From assembly GCA_033439265.1 (NCBI GenBank), contig JAVTVX010000024.1:16910501-16974500 (forward strand): 64,000 bases of DNA, given 5' to 3'. Made by a program: the position numbers and the translations under genes. Numbering within the stretch: the first letter of the stretch is position 1; each line of letters starts with the position of its first letter. A model generated the notes under the pieces. That model made no database searches. It saw only the letters and a list, made by a program, of their open reading frames with translations, and had not been told where the DNA came from. Shown here in pieces: positions 46,088 to 59,459 of the stretch. This DNA comes from Dillenia suffruticosa (lineage: Eukaryota; Streptophyta; Magnoliopsida; Dilleniales; Dilleniaceae).

Positions 46088-48370
46088 ATGACAGAGCTTT
46101 GTGATCTAAGAATCCATATTAATGCTCAACAAACATTCTTTCTCAATCAGGTAAAAAATAAATGCGGTATGAGTTTTATTGACTTGAACTTGTCTGCTCA
46201 TCTTTTATGTATTTGCAGAAAATTATAACAGCATATTCAGGGAAGTTGAAGAAGATAATCAAGCAAGAAAAGAGGAAGACCCAGATCAAGAATTCGGGGA
46301 TCGAAATTGTTGATTTTCCTGGAGGCCCAGATGGGTTTGAGCTTGTTTCAAGATTCTGTTACAGCAAGGGAAGAATCAAGATCACAGTGTCAAATGTGTG
46401 TCTCCTGCACTCCTCTGCAAACTTTCTTGGCATGACCGAGAAAGTCACTGCTTGCAATCTCTTGCATCAGACTGAGACTTTTCTTGAAGGAATGTTCTAC
46501 TGGTCTTGGAATGACTTATTGGTTTGTCTCAAAAGCTGTGAGCCTTTTTTCCTGTATGCAGAATCTTCAGGTCTTGTTCAGAAGCTCATCTGTTCCCTCC
46601 TTGCAAAGATTGCTCAGAATTCTGACATTAATCTTATTGCTTCATCTTCCTCTTCTTCCTCTTCCCCTGAAACTACCTCTGCTTTTCGCTTCTCTTCCTC
46701 CACCAAAACAACCCCAGAACTGTTGAAGCTTAGTTCGTCGAACAAAGCATGGTGGTTTGAAGATTTGGCATTCCTGAGTCCCAAGATTATCGAAAAATTC
46801 ATCAAATCATTAGGTGCTTATGGAACTGACAACAACAGCTTAGTGTTGACAAAGTTTCTTCTGCATTATCTGAAAACTGCAGTCCAGAAGAAGGAGAAAA
46901 AGAAGACAATCCACATTGAGAATTTCAAGTCTGAGTATGGAGGGCTTGCAGACACTGCAGTTTACGGTGTGATATTGATGGGAAAAACTGCATTTTCTTG
47001 CAGAGGTTTGTTCTGGGTTTTGAGAATCGTGTCTTGTTTTGGTCAGAGCAGAGAGTGCAGGATTGGGTTGGAGAAATTGATTGGAGGAATGCTTGATCAA
47101 GCAACATTGGATGACTTGTTGGTGTCAGGTCGTGATGGAAGAGGCGTCTACGATGTGAATTTGGTGATAAGATTGATCAGAGTGTTTGTGAATGATGATG
47201 GAGTTTGTGTGCAGAAGATGAAGAAAGTTGGAAAACTGATTGATAAGTACTTGGGAGAGATATCTCCAGACCAAAACCTTAAGATCTCAAAGTTTCTTGC
47301 TGTTGCCGAGAGTTTGCCAGATTCTGCTAGAGACAGCTTTGATGGGGTCTACAGGGCCATTGACATCTATCTTGAGGTAATCATTGATACAACTTCAATA
47401 CTCATTTGCTGCTTTTCAACTTATACATGTTCCTTCTTCATTTTGGTTGCCTAATAGATAAAATAGCCTAGAAATAGTAATTTTAATTCTAGGAAAAATT
47501 CATGCATTTTGTTTCTTTTATTTGAATATTTTCTCTTGAAAAATATTATTGTGAGAAAAGTTCTAGTTCATTTTCATGGACTTAGGTGGCATATTTGGAA
47601 GACGGTTAAACCTATGAAACTTGGATGTTTTTCTTTTCATTTGGCAAAGGGTAATGGTGCATCAACCAAATGAGTTTTCGACCAAATGGATCAAAACCCA
47701 TACGGCAGTACACTTCAATATGTTTTAATTCTTTTCTTGATTCGGAAAATAAAATAACTTAAATTTGTAAGTTCGTGGCTGTCTGCCTTTTGTTGATACT
47801 GACTATTACATTAGATTTAATTCATTTGACTCATGTAGTACTACTTAGTGGCAAAATTAGAAGCTGAAAAGCATTTAGAGTTTCAGAAAACATGAATCTG
47901 TGAACTATTGTGTTCTCAAAAGTGTGTTTCGTGGAAATAAGCCAAGTGTTGTAAACATAATAAAAATAAAAGAGAAAGAAAGAAAAAAAAATCATTGATT
48001 TGAATTATTATTTGCCCCATATGTTTTGGAATATTCGCATTTGTCCACTCATTTTTGTCTTTGTTGGTGTCTTTTGTATTCCCTCATGCGTAGGTCACGG
48101 TCTCTTCTAGTACCTGTGCCAGTGACATGAATATGAAACACGCATACACATACAATGAGAGGACTTCAAAAATAAATCAAAGAGAGAATTGATAAAAAGC
48201 AAAAAATAGAGAGCCCAAATTGTCATTGTCCAAACCAATAAAGTGTTTTTCTTTACTTTATTCCTGTACTAGACCAGTAGTTTCAATATCCAAGGCATTA
48301 ATGTCTTCCAAGAGAACAATACAGCCCTTACTAAAATTCCAAGCTAAGATAGATTTTGTCATAACTAATA

Positions 48371-48407
<37 letters not shown>

Positions 48408-48845
48408 ATAGTTCAAATATGCGTGCAGTCACACCCCACACTTTCATTCGAGGAACGGTCGCGGTTATGTAGATGCCTCAACTATGAGAAGCTGAGCCTT
48501 GAAGCGTGCAAAGACCTTGCAAAGAACCCTAGAATACCACCAAGGGTAGCCGTACAAGCTCTTTCATCACAACAATCAAACATACCTACAAAAGAGTTGC
48601 TTCTAAGTGATCAGAGTCCGATTAGCACAAGTGACACCCATTTGGTTTTGTACAACAATGGGGTTGGCGAAGACAGCTTGTGTGAGGAAAATGAAGACAT
48701 GAGACTAAACCTTCAAAGGATGCAATGGAGGGTTGTGGAGTTGGAAAAGGTGTGCAAGGAAATGAGGGGCCAAATGTCAAGGTTGGTCAAGAATAAGGTT
48801 GGTGGTTCTCCAAATCATGCTAGAGCATTGCCCAGAATTTGTTAA
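46088..48845 (+). CDS. BTB/POZ and NPH3 domain protein (At3g22104-like)
   Basis: Exons 46088-46150, 46219-47376 and 48429-48845 join in phase 0 to 545 residues. N-terminal BTB fold residues 5-95 ('[17 protein letters not shown]', '[20 protein letters not shown]'), a variable linker with a run of eight Ser (about 162-170), the NPH3 domain from '[20 protein letters not shown]' (199) to '[20 protein letters not shown]' and 'PPRVAVQAL' (about 455), and a C-terminal coiled coil (493-530). NPH3-family proteins act as CUL3 adaptors and plasma-membrane signalling partners, the founder in phototropin signalling (family knowledge). The short N-terminus and wording resemble the Arabidopsis At3g22104 branch. 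The role of this branch is not established here. Start chosen because the BTB begins at residue 5 with no earlier in-frame ATG. The exon/intron pattern (tiny first exon, 1.05-kb second intron) is clear. Confidence 0.93.
48373..48402 (+). repeat. CT microsatellite near a splice acceptor
   Basis: About 15 CT units ending 26 bp before the acceptor gtgcag of the last NPH3 exon, so it could form part of its polypyrimidine tract. Confidence 0.85.
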
Positions 48846-51469
48846 CTTTCTCCATCTCTTCCCATCAAAACTTGTAATTTTTCTTGTGTTAATTTGAGGG
48901 TGGTGTAAATTTGAGGTATAATGGTTTTTTTTTGGGGGGTATTCTCATACTTGACTTTGTAGATCATTGATTATTCATCAATGTATTTGGCTTGGTTTGC
49001 AGCTAGTGAGTTAAACTTTCATCCTATATGCCCTCCTTTTCCATTTGAAATGTTTATTCAGAATTTAAATGGAACATGTGAGAAATACTTTGTTCAGATT
49101 TGTTAATAATGTGGGAACGTAGAAGGTTATTTACGAAAAGGGTAGTTGTTAGTGAAAGAAAAGGCTCACTACCACCACACAACCAAGTAAGAGGGATAAG
49201 AAAAACAACAACTTACGCTTAACATTTATCCCACTAAATAAGATCAACTATATCCTTATAAACTGTTATACATTATTTCATATCACCTGTTCACTTATAT
49301 AAGTGTTTTCTTTATATAACAATAATAATTAAATTTTTATGTCATAATACAAATACTTATCATATTTTTATTTATATTTAAATAATTTATATCATATTTT
49401 ATTATGATTATTCAAGTTTTCTTACATCTCCTTCTCCCTTAATTAATATGAGTAGTTTTCATAGTCTCTATATAAAATATGACAAAAAAAAAAAAACAAA
49501 AGGAAGAAAAATAACCGTCATCCAATGCGATGCTTTTAAGCGCAAGGTGGATGAAAAAATAGTGGTGCTTAATTTGGCTGGGCTAACCCGAAACCGAAAA
49601 TAATTTGCAAATGACTCTAAAATGAAAGATTATTTTAGTTTTCAAAATTCAGGATATCTCCCTGCACAAATGTTAGAAGATGGCAAATTGAGTTGTACCT
49701 TGGGCTGATCTAATCGCTACCTCCTTCAGTTTTGGGTTGTGACAAAATATAAAATTTTTTTACATTAAAAATAAAATAAAATAAAATATTTAAGGATAGC
49801 AAAGGGCAAACCTGTCGGATCCGTACAGCCCTGACCTGAACCATCTTGGTCAAGCCTGCCCGTGACCTGCCCGTGAACTAAATGGATTGATTCCAACCCT
49901 AAGGCGCATATGCATGGGCCAAAGGTAAGGGAACAACAAACTCCCTGTGAAAGAAAGGTCCTAAAAATGTATCTTTCTGCGGACCACCATCCATCTGGTT
50001 GGAACATTATTTACTCAAATAATACTTGAAACGATTCTGCAATCTTACATAAGAAAACTTCAAACCAAAATTTTCTTTCCTAAACACTAACTCAAACTTT
50101 GGTATGATCTACCTATTTCCAACGTATCTATTTTTTGGTATGTCGATATTAATATAAGAACAAAATTCTAAGGTTGAATTCTTTATTATTAACCAACTAG
50201 GTATTTAAAATTGAATTAGGAGAATAATTATACTAAAAAGAGAGATTAAAATTTAAATAAAGAATTATCCAAAATAATTAATTACTTAGAATTTCCTAAT
50301 TTCTAAAAGGAAAAACTACAAAAATATCCCATAAACTATAGATAAAATACAAAAAAAAACCCCCTTAAACTTTAAGAAAATATAAAGACAACCCCTCAAA
50401 TATCAAAACTTACAACTTAGACCTTTCCATTCATTTTTCATTTCATTTCGCGTCTAAACATCATGTGAATTACACGTGTCCCTTAAAATACCACCGCAAA
50501 TGATAGGAAAAAAATAATAAAATAAGAGAGGAAAAAAAATTCTAAAGCTCTCTCTGCCACTCTCTATGACCTTCCTTCAACGAGACATATGCTGAAATAA
50601 CCTTAAAAAAATAAAAAATTTCTAAAAAAACAACCCATCATGAAAAAAATTCCAAACCTAACCTAAATTTTGAGTCTTCAAGATTCACAATGTTGTCGAG
50701 TCACGCTCACAAAACTGTTTGTTGAGGCTTCAAAACTCAAAATATTCATTTCTCCAGCCCCTTTTTTCCTCGTCTCACTGCCAACATCACTGCTTGGACA
50801 TGGAGATCTGCAAATCCAAAAGTTCCCCAAACACTGGAGAGCAACACGAAAATGACACCAAAATCATAAACCCTAGCGAGATCATCTGCGTCGGATCCAA
50901 CTGTAGACTCCATGAATCAAGTCTTCCACTCCCTTCAAATCCTAACTTATAGCTTCCTACAAGTTCCCCGCATGTGCTTCAAGCCGCCCTCTCTCTCTCT
51001 CTTCCATCTCCCATGACGGTCTACGCTCTCCCACAAGCACCTAAAGGTGTGCAATTAGTTTGTCGAGTCTTGAATTTTTTTTTTCATGCTTGGTTTTTTT
51101 TAACAATTTTTATTTTATTTTTAAGGTTATTTTAGAACATGTCTCTTCCTTCAACAGCCACGCACACTCTCTTTCTCTCTCAAATCTCCAATGGCGAGAC
51201 TTCTTCTTCCTCTCTCTTGATTTGACCTCTATCTTCTTCTCAAGACATAACACTCTCTTCTACTTCCTTCCCCTCTATCTCTCTCCTCCAATCTTTGGAA
51301 GGCTTCATGACTATGTTGATGATGATGGAACCCTAGATTCTCTCCATCTCAGAACCACCGAAAACCACCACCACCACTATCTCCTTCGCAATCCGATTGA
51401 AATCCCATTACGGACCTCTTGAATCTCAGTTTTCAATCACTTCTTCACAATCTCCATCAAATCAGTTTG
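48846..51469. other. Spacer after the NPH3 gene
   Basis: The first 150 bp are probable 3' UTR. After that AT-rich DNA with no credible gene. 50300-50480 has the look of a dispersed non-coding repeat (cccttaaactttaagaaaat). 51150-51420 is rich in CT runs. Open frames here are short and show no family resemblance. Confidence 0.5.
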
Positions 51470-51474
51470 ATTTC

Positions 51475-51948
51475 TGAAGGTTTTTAAACAAACCAACCAA
51501 CAATTTTCACATGTAAAAATTCCCGAATGTAAATTGGGTTAAATTCACTTATCTCTTTTCGATAGTCGGATATTTTAGGTCAAGAGCATGTCATAAAATT
51601 AAATTATCATCTATTGTTCACAATCCAAATGCCTTGGTGGTACTGATCAATAAATTCAAAACCTTTTTAAAGCCCCCTTCTTTTGTTTCTCAATTGCGAA
51701 CTCTCTCTCTCTTCTACGTAATAAAGAAAAATGACTTCTCTTTTGTTTCTAAAAATCACGTCCATTTACTGCAAAAAAAAAAGGAAGTATCTTTTCTTAC
51801 AAAAATAGTGAGAGGGAAGCTGAGGGGTGGATATTACAAAAAAAAAAAAAAAAAAACCACTCCCTCACTTATTTCAAATTTAAACAAAAAGTTAGGTTTT
51901 GGGTCATGGGTCTATCCTTTTGGGCGAACCTATACTCATTTTTCAACA
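51475..51948 (-). repeat. 3' LTR of element G
   Basis: TGAAGGTTTTTAAACAAAC to TTTTTCAACA. Includes two A-rich runs (51771-51782, 51837-51856). The neighbouring sequence (tttatcattcacacatgagg) is a poor polypurine tract. Confidence 0.88.
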
Positions 51949-53074
51949 TTTATCATTCACACATGAGGAATAAACTTTCACACAGTGTGATCATTACTAT
52001 CAAACACCACCAATTTCCTATATGCAAATGAATCGTATGATCTACGAGAATACCAAGAGTTTTAAGACTATACACTTGTTAAGAATATATAGCATCTCAC
52101 TTTCGATATGATAATGAGGACGTTATTTCTCACTATACTCCAGATTTTTTATTTGACACAGTTAACATATCTTTCATCCCTAAAAAACAATGTAAGAGTA
52201 TACTTAACTTAACCTTAATCATTTATTCACAATTATATCTCTAAATATTAAATCATAAACATAATTGACCGGTTTGTGAATACAAAATAATGTATCGGTC
52301 AAACATAGTCTTCCTTTTATATTATTAACTTTCAATTTTATCTTAGCTGCTTTTCTAGATATGTACCGTCAAACCAAATCAACTATAATTTTTTGGTGAT
52401 ATGCTAAAGTAACAATACCAAAATAAAATCGAAAGAGATAAACGAAAATACTAAGGGTATGAATTGAGATTAAATATGAATTTTCAAATCTCACACAATA
52501 AGATAAAAAGTGATACACGATCTCATTACCCATATGGTCACATAAACACACGTGATATTAAACACGTGTTACGATACTCTTTCTTCTATCTGAAAGCGTA
52601 TGTTTTCTTTTCTAAAAATTAATGTATCGTACAGATTTTAATTCAAATGTACACAAGATTTGACCTAAGTTTTCCTTCTTACAAGTTCTCAAAAAATCTA
52701 ACAATATCAAGAAAAAAACCTCACAGCTGACTATTAGACAAGCTCAATGGATTGTGAAAAATCCATTTTGATTACCATATATATATAATCAGTAATCTCA
52801 TCTTAGTATTTAACTAAAGTGGCATATATATGTTAATCCACCACAAATTAACATTGTCTTATTTCTATATATTACACACATATTAGAGGCGATTGCTCAT
52901 ATGAGAGAGTTAATTTCAAAAACTTGTCTGACATACTTTCAACCGTAGACATAAAAATTTTGGATAACAAAAACAAAATTCAAATATCAATAAAAATGAG
53001 TATTATATCATATATACTATGTATATGATTATAATCACAATCACATTTTCAATTACTGTCATGACTTACGCAAC

Positions 53075-53560
53075 CCAAGTATTCAAACATATTTAAAAAA
53101 ATATGTTTTTAGGTATTGATTTCGTAAAATAACCAACCACTATCAAATACATAGACATATAATTTAGTGTCATTTCACTCATTTCAATCTTGTTTTTGAC
53201 AAAATTAAATTTTGTGTCTATATATTTGGTTTTACCATCATGTTTGGAGTCTCTAGCATAGGCAATAGCTGACTGATTATCAAAAAGTCATAGCTCCCAC
53301 TGAATTGTTTACTATTTCTAAATATTGAAAAAAATCTATATCACCAAATTTCTCTCTAAACTATAGAAGTATAGGCCACAAAGTCTACTTCTATCATAGA
53401 AAGAAATACACAGATTTGTTTCTTGCTACTCTATGAGATAGCACTATCATTGAACAAACAAATATAACCAAATGTAGATTTTCTCTTATCTAAATCATCT
53501 CCGTAATCACTATCTGCGTATCATTTCAATCATAGATTATTTCCTTAATAAAGAAGGAAA
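53075..53560 (-). pseudogene. Element G RNase H
   Basis: The minus strand around 53140-53300 reads 'DNQSAIAYARDSKHDGKTKYIDTKF', a copia RNase H C-terminal block with the 'HID' helix, and then 'VKNKI..SEMTLNYMS' toward 53100. The family sequence DP.Y.GKTKHID is clearly recognisable. Stops and indels break both sides. Confidence 0.7.
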
Positions 53561-54420
53561 TAATTTGCAATTCAATTCAGGCATCTCAATTTCTATTCAC
53601 GTCAATCCAATCACTCTTTTTTGGATTGGACAGATAACTACTGACCAAACTCACAGTATGACAAATGTTTTTAGAAGTATACATTATAACATACCTCAAG
53701 CTCCCAACCGTGTTAAAATGCTATACTCTGGACATTTCATTTATTCATCAAAAGTTTTAGGGTATTGTTTCGCTTAAACCATCGCTTTTAACCATAAGAG
53801 TATTAATGGGTTTGCAATTTTCAATTTTATATCGTTCTAGAACCTTTATAAGATGCGACTTTTAAGATAATCTCAATAATATTTTTGAACAATTTCTATG
53901 AGTTTTAATTCTCAATTTACTTCAACCCATATCTATTATTTAAAACTTGGAAGACAATCATTTCGAGATTCGAAAGATATACTCCTTATCATTCATGACT
54001 AATAGTATGTTCTCGACATATAGGAATATAATTACAAACTTATCATCGGACTTCTCAATATAAATACAATAGTCTTCGTCTATTAAGACGATATCGTAAG
54101 AGATCACATTTTTATGAAATTTCAAATACCATTATCTCAAATACTGCTTAATACCATAAATTATCTACTAAATTTACATACTCTGTCTTTCTAGCCTTTA
54201 ATGACAAAACCCTTTGATTTTACCATATAAAGTTCTTCCTCAAGTTCTCTATTGAGAAAGGTAATCTTCACATCCATGTGACATAATTCTAAATTCAAAT
54301 TGTTATTATTGACAACAATAGGCGAAATGAGATAAATCTCACTATTGGGAAAATGTTTTCTCATAATCAACACTCTTTTAAAAAGTATAACCTTTTATCA
54401 CCAATTGGGCATTATACCTC
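53561..54420 (-). pseudogene. Element G reverse transcriptase
   Basis: 54191-54373 encodes 'NLELCHMDVKITFLNRELEE' followed by 'ELYMVKSKGFV', corresponding to the 'HQMDVKTAFLNGELEEEIYM.QP.GF' block. The fingers and the YVDD box (around 53900-54060) are too degraded to read with confidence. Confidence 0.75.
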
Positions 54421-54999
54421 TCAGTAATTCCATCTGCCGTTTTGTTTTGAGAATCCAATTGTTCCCAATAAATTTATGCTTTAGTAGAGATTCAACCAAT
54501 TTTAATAGTATGGTTGGAACTCATTGACTCAAATTTTTCTTCCATCACCTTTTCCATTCATCTTTAATAGGATTAGATAGAGCCTTATCTATGTTTTAGG
54601 CTCTTCTTCTCTGGAGAAAAAAATAAATAACGTTTGAATTTATTGACACTTTTCCTAACGATCCAACTGAATTTGTGACTCAGTTGGATCGTTAGAATTT
54701 AAGTCTCTTTCATTGAAATCAATATCATTCCAATGATCCACTATAGACAGAGTTAAAATTGGAATTAATTAATTCAAATATAAACTCTATATCATTCATG
54801 TAATTTCTGTCAGGAAATTCATTTTTGAGAAATGTGACATCCATGATCCAATTTCTACTATAATACAATTTTCTCATTCACCAATGAATATTTAACTTTT
54901 AGACTGGTCGAAGTATCCTATAAAGATACTCTACTTTTACGGAGACCCATTTTTCCAATCTTATTGGAAATCTTTAAATATAGAAGGTCGATCCCCAAG

Positions 55000-55720
55000 A
55001 TGTGAAATTATTCAGACTCAGCTTTCTACTAATCCAAAGTTCATATAATATTAATTATACTAATTTTGAAGATTCATTATTTAAAATATAACTCACAGTT
55101 AACAAGACATCTCCCCAAAAGGAAATTGATAAGTTAATCTATATTATTATGGATCTTGTCATATCCAACAATATCATATTTTTTCTATTACAACACCACT
55201 TTACTGAGGTATATAAGGAATGATCAAATGTCGGATTATATCTCTTTCATTATACAGGTTCTTAACTTGATCTAATAGATATTCATACCATCTATTCATT
55301 CGATTCTCTAACTTGCTCATATAACGTCTAAGAGACTCAAGTATTTCAGACTTGTGATAAATCAAATAGATACGACCAAATCGCATGAAATCATCTATGA
55401 ACATAATGAAACACAAAATTTCACGTCTTCTTGTCTTCATACTCATTGCACCATAAATATCTAAATAGACTAACAATAATAGAATTCAGCTCAAATGGTA
55501 TTTACAAATGGTTTTCTTATCATTTTGTAGACATAATAATATTTAATTTAATAGTTAAATATTTGTCCATCACATTGCAAAATTATAAAACCATTTACAA
55601 ATTGTCCAGAACCAACACATATCATTCAAATGCAAATTCACCTTATCTTTCGGAAAGTTCAAAAAACATAGCCAAGTTTTAAAAGAATAAGAACAGATAT
55701 TGAATTTTGTTGAATTTATG
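55000..55720 (-). pseudogene. Element G integrase
   Basis: 55201-55476 (91 codons) begins in the core with 'YLDIYGAMSMKTR', 'CFIMFIDDFMRFGRIYLIYHKSE' (catalytic 'D' of FIDD kept) and a charged tract. The D..E end at about 55100-55200 is not readable. Part of the GAG-pre-integrase region should be at 55480-55720 but is degenerate. Confidence 0.75.
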
Positions 55721-57941
55721 ACAAGTAGAGAATATCATGCAGAATAAGAGTTTAGTCATTTTGTAACTTCAATTTATAAATGTCAACTCCTCTAACTTTC
55801 ATTTTTTGCATTATTTTCTATATAAAATAATCTCCTAACAGAAAGTACTCGACGAAAATTTACAAATCTCCTTAAATCTACTCTTATATTCTGAATTGTT
55901 CTTTTGTGATCCGTCTTTAATCCCCATTCCTTTTTTGTTTTTGTTCTAGTCTCTCTCACGTTTAGTATCTGAAACTCTTTTGAGACTAAACTTTATAATG
56001 AAAGCATCAACTGTGAATTTTGAAGTATCATGCCGCTCATACTCAAGTTCAACGTGGAGATCAATATCAGAGAAAGTCTTTACACTATCATTGTAAATCA
56101 AACTAACTTTTATGTGCTCCTACTGGACAGGAAAGGGATCGGATCCAGGCTAAAACTTTTTGTTTATCGGAGAAAACATGATTAGTTGACTGCTATTTCT
56201 CTAATCATGATAGATATGACCCTTAATTGTAACCATCTCGTTTTTATTCAGTATCAAACTTTATAATTATTTGTCTAAATTGAGTCACTGGTACCTCCAT
56301 ATTTTACCCTGAGGTATACTCTTATGTCATGAGTTGTTGCATATTAGTCATACTCAAGAATCATATAATTAATCACAGAGCTAATTAGAATCACACGAAT
56401 AATGGAATCTATCATTTTTCATACCTGGTAAGCATTTTGTTCTCTCCTCTACAGAACAGAACAATATTGCCCACACCAAGGTCTTACATGTCATGCTTGA
56501 TACCTTTCGAGATATCTTGTTCTTTCAGTATATATTACATTTTATGACGTCAGATCTCATGATTATTGCTATTCAATTTGTCACCACTATTTAAGTCCGC
56601 AATAATGGACTTTAATACTATAGTTCGGGTTTCTAAGAGGGTGGACACTAACAGAAATGCTCATATTATATACATAATTTTATATTTCAAAATTAACAGA
56701 TTAACATTAGGTATAGAATAAAAAATTCACTAAATTTTCAATCATCATTTATGGTCCTAATGCATCACCATCACAAATTTAATTTAAAATCACAAAATTC
56801 AATAGATTTTAGTTGAGAATTACTCAAATTCTTCCAACAAAAACCTCTCACTTAAATACAAAAAGTTTTTAAATAATATTATAATTTTGTATGATAATTA
56901 CTCAAATTCTACTAATTTTAAACTTTCATTTAAATACACAAAATATTTAAATGCCCTAAATTTCTTTTGCATGCATAATCATATGAAAAATAACAAATAT
57001 TTTAAATCATATTCTTAGTAGAAATTTTATATTAAAAAAATTCAAAGGTTTCTAATATATGATCATATTTCAAATAAATAACTATAATGCACAAAAGAAA
57101 ATATGCGAATTTATTATTTCAATTTACAATATGTCTATTCGAGTAATCACATTTACCATCCCCTTGAATTGTATATCCCTAGGAGGAAAATCTCTTTATA
57201 ATACGTGAGCTAGTGTTTTTTTACTATGAGATAGCTTTTCTTTCATTTGGATATCTAAATTCTTGACTCTCCACATTTCTATTAATATGATTTCACATTG
57301 TTAAGCATCTTGCTTCTTCTCTCAATATTCATTTTATCCACCACACTAACTCAATAAAAAGTTAGAGAATTTCTTAAAATATATACATCATCTTGGGTGG
57401 CGCGTACATATAACGCGCTGACTTCCCAATTATAGATGACTTCGAAGTTTTGACTGCCCCCACATTTTTGATATCTTTGAATTCAATAGTACTCTCGGAT
57501 TTTCAGATGGAGGTCTCTAGCCTAGATGATGGACGTCATTCTCCGCAGCTGAGAGTGGGAATGGCCACCAGAAAATATTCATCTACTTCATATTTTTCTG
57601 GTTTTCGACTCAAACTTGGAACGAACATATCTCCTTCAATTCTTAATCATTTTTTGCATTCTTTATATGGTTGGAAATCATTTTTCAAGAGAAATCTAAC
57701 CTTATAAATTTGATGTCATGAAATATAGTAATTTTATAAATCCAAGTACATTAAGTTTTGGTTAGGGTTTACAATATCTCATGATACACTTATCATATGT
57801 ATGCCAATTTTTGCAAATTTTATCCTCATGCAACAAGTATTTTACTGTATAAAATTGAGGGCATTTCGTGAGGTCTATGTCAAGTTGCCATTAATGCACC
57901 ATAAATTGCTCAACCAATGAAGGTAGGAAACATTCTAAATT
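55721..57941 (-). other. Interior of element G without readable gag
   Basis: By position this should hold protease and gag. I see no zinc knuckle, no protease motif and no long frame. 56790-56960 contains an 85-bp imperfect duplication (attactcaaattct...cttaaatacaaaa). Either heavy decay or replacement by other sequence. Confidence 0.5.
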
Positions 57942-57954
57942 GCTCTAATACCAA

Positions 57955-58439
57955 TGAAGGTTTTTAAACAAACCTACAAACATTTTTTTGCATGCGAAAA
58001 TTTCCTGATCTAAATTAGATTAGAATCATTTATCTCTTTTTGAGAACTAAGTATTTTAGGTCAAGAGAATGTCACAAAATTGGATCATTTTGTATTGTTC
58101 ACAGTTCAAAACGCCTTGGTGGTAATGATCAATAAATTCAAACCCTTCTTCAAGTTCCCTTCTTTTGTTTCCCAAATGTGAACTCTCTCTCCCTCTCTCT
58201 TCTACATGAGAAAGAAAAATGACTTCTCCTTTTTTGTTTCTAAAAATCACATTCATTCATTGCAAAAAAAAAAAAGAAAATATCTTTTCTCACAAAAATA
58301 GTGAGAGGGAAGTTGAGGGGGTGGTTATTACAAAAAAAAAAAAAAAACCACTCCCTCCCTTATTTCAAATTTAAACAAAAAGTTGGGTTTTAGGCTATGG
58401 GTCTACTCTCATGGGCGGACCCATGCCCATCTTCAAACA
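57955..58439 (-). repeat. 5' LTR of element G
   Basis: TGAAGGTTTTTAAACAAACC to CTTCAAACA, 485 bp, aligned along its length with 51475-51948. It is followed by the target copy ATTTC. Confidence 0.88.
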
Positions 58440-58444
58440 ATTTC

Positions 58445-59123
58445 CATAATAAATATGAATTCGAGGGAGAGAGAGAGAGAGAGATGTTGTCTTGTGTTAT
58501 GCAGCATGAACATATTCTTTTACTTAGTAAGAAGTGAAAACCTTTCCTAATTTTAGTTCATGAATCTGAGAGAGAAATTTGAAACAAATGAAAATCGAAG
58601 TACACAGCTTAGTCTTCATTCTATAATCCACAAACTCAAACACGGATATTCGATCGATTTTGTGTCATGTTAAATGGTGTTCTGTCCCTTCTGATAAATT
58701 CAGGAGTTTCAGTAGCATTCAATGGTTTTCACAAGGCAATGGACCTTTGGAGAAGTAGTGGGTTGTACCACAGATTCCCACATTTTGATAACAATTGTTT
58801 CCTCAATATAATTTTATCATAGCTTATCACAGGATGTGGAGAAAGAGTGAGAAGACGGAGGGAGATGATTCTTTTTTTCTCTCTCTCTCAAATTTTTTAA
58901 ATGAAAAAAAATAATTTTTTAATAATTTTTCATTACTTCAATGAAAAATAAAGTATTTTGAGGGGATGTGCCTATATTTTTTTTTAAAAAAAAATCAGGA
59001 GATTTTTGTATTTCACTTATAATTCAATAATACTTTGGCATTTTTTGTTTCTTTCTAAAGTTATAAAACAACTTTCAAAATTATAAAACAGCCCCAAATA
59101 CTTTAAAATTATAAAATAAGATA
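58445..59123. other. AT-rich spacer
   Basis: Short GA tract (58467-58483) and A/T runs. No gene or element end is recognised. Confidence 0.5.
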
Positions 59124-59418
59124 AAATTTGTAACACCGATACTATAGTGTCCATACTATTGTACTTCTTTTCAGGAATTAAATGAAAATATTTCTCAATT
59201 ATATATAGAAAGAGAAATTTTTATTTATTTTGACTTTTGATTTTGGGGTATTTAAATTGAATTTTTGATATATTTTAAATTTTTGCGTATCCGTAAATTT
59301 TAGTGTAAAATGAATATATATATATATATATAACAAAAAAAAACACAACAGAGGAGTGCTGCATTTTGAGCCAAAACACAGCACCCCCCACCCAAATCAG
59401 ATTAGGGCTTTTATGCCC

Positions 59419-59454
<36 letters not shown>

Positions 59455-59459
<5 letters not shown>

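Larger units (their letters stand above)
51475..58439 (-). mobile_element. Decayed copia element G, TSD ATTTC
   Basis: 6,965 bp on the minus strand. LTRs 51475-51948 (474 bp) and 57955-58439 (485 bp), both starting TGAAGG and ending CAACA/AAACA. Target duplication ATTTC at 51470-51474 and 58440-58444. A mutated primer-binding site gctctaatacca (57942-57953) adjoins the right LTR. Internal copia pol remnants occur in the right order (RNase H, reverse transcriptase, integrase from left to right). Much of the interior, especially where gag should be, is unrecognisable. LTRs look close to 90% identical by eye, better preserved than the interior. Confidence 0.9.

Noticed and set aside
46840..47107. 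Minus-strand frames opposite the NPH3 exon
   Set aside because: Shadows of a well-supported coding exon; no family resemblance.
50670..51422. Ser/Leu/His-rich open frames in the spacer
   Set aside because: Short, in CT-rich sequence, with no start context or known domain.
57450..57707. 85-codon + strand frame inside element G
   Set aside because: Opposite to the element's coding strand, and no recognisable motif.
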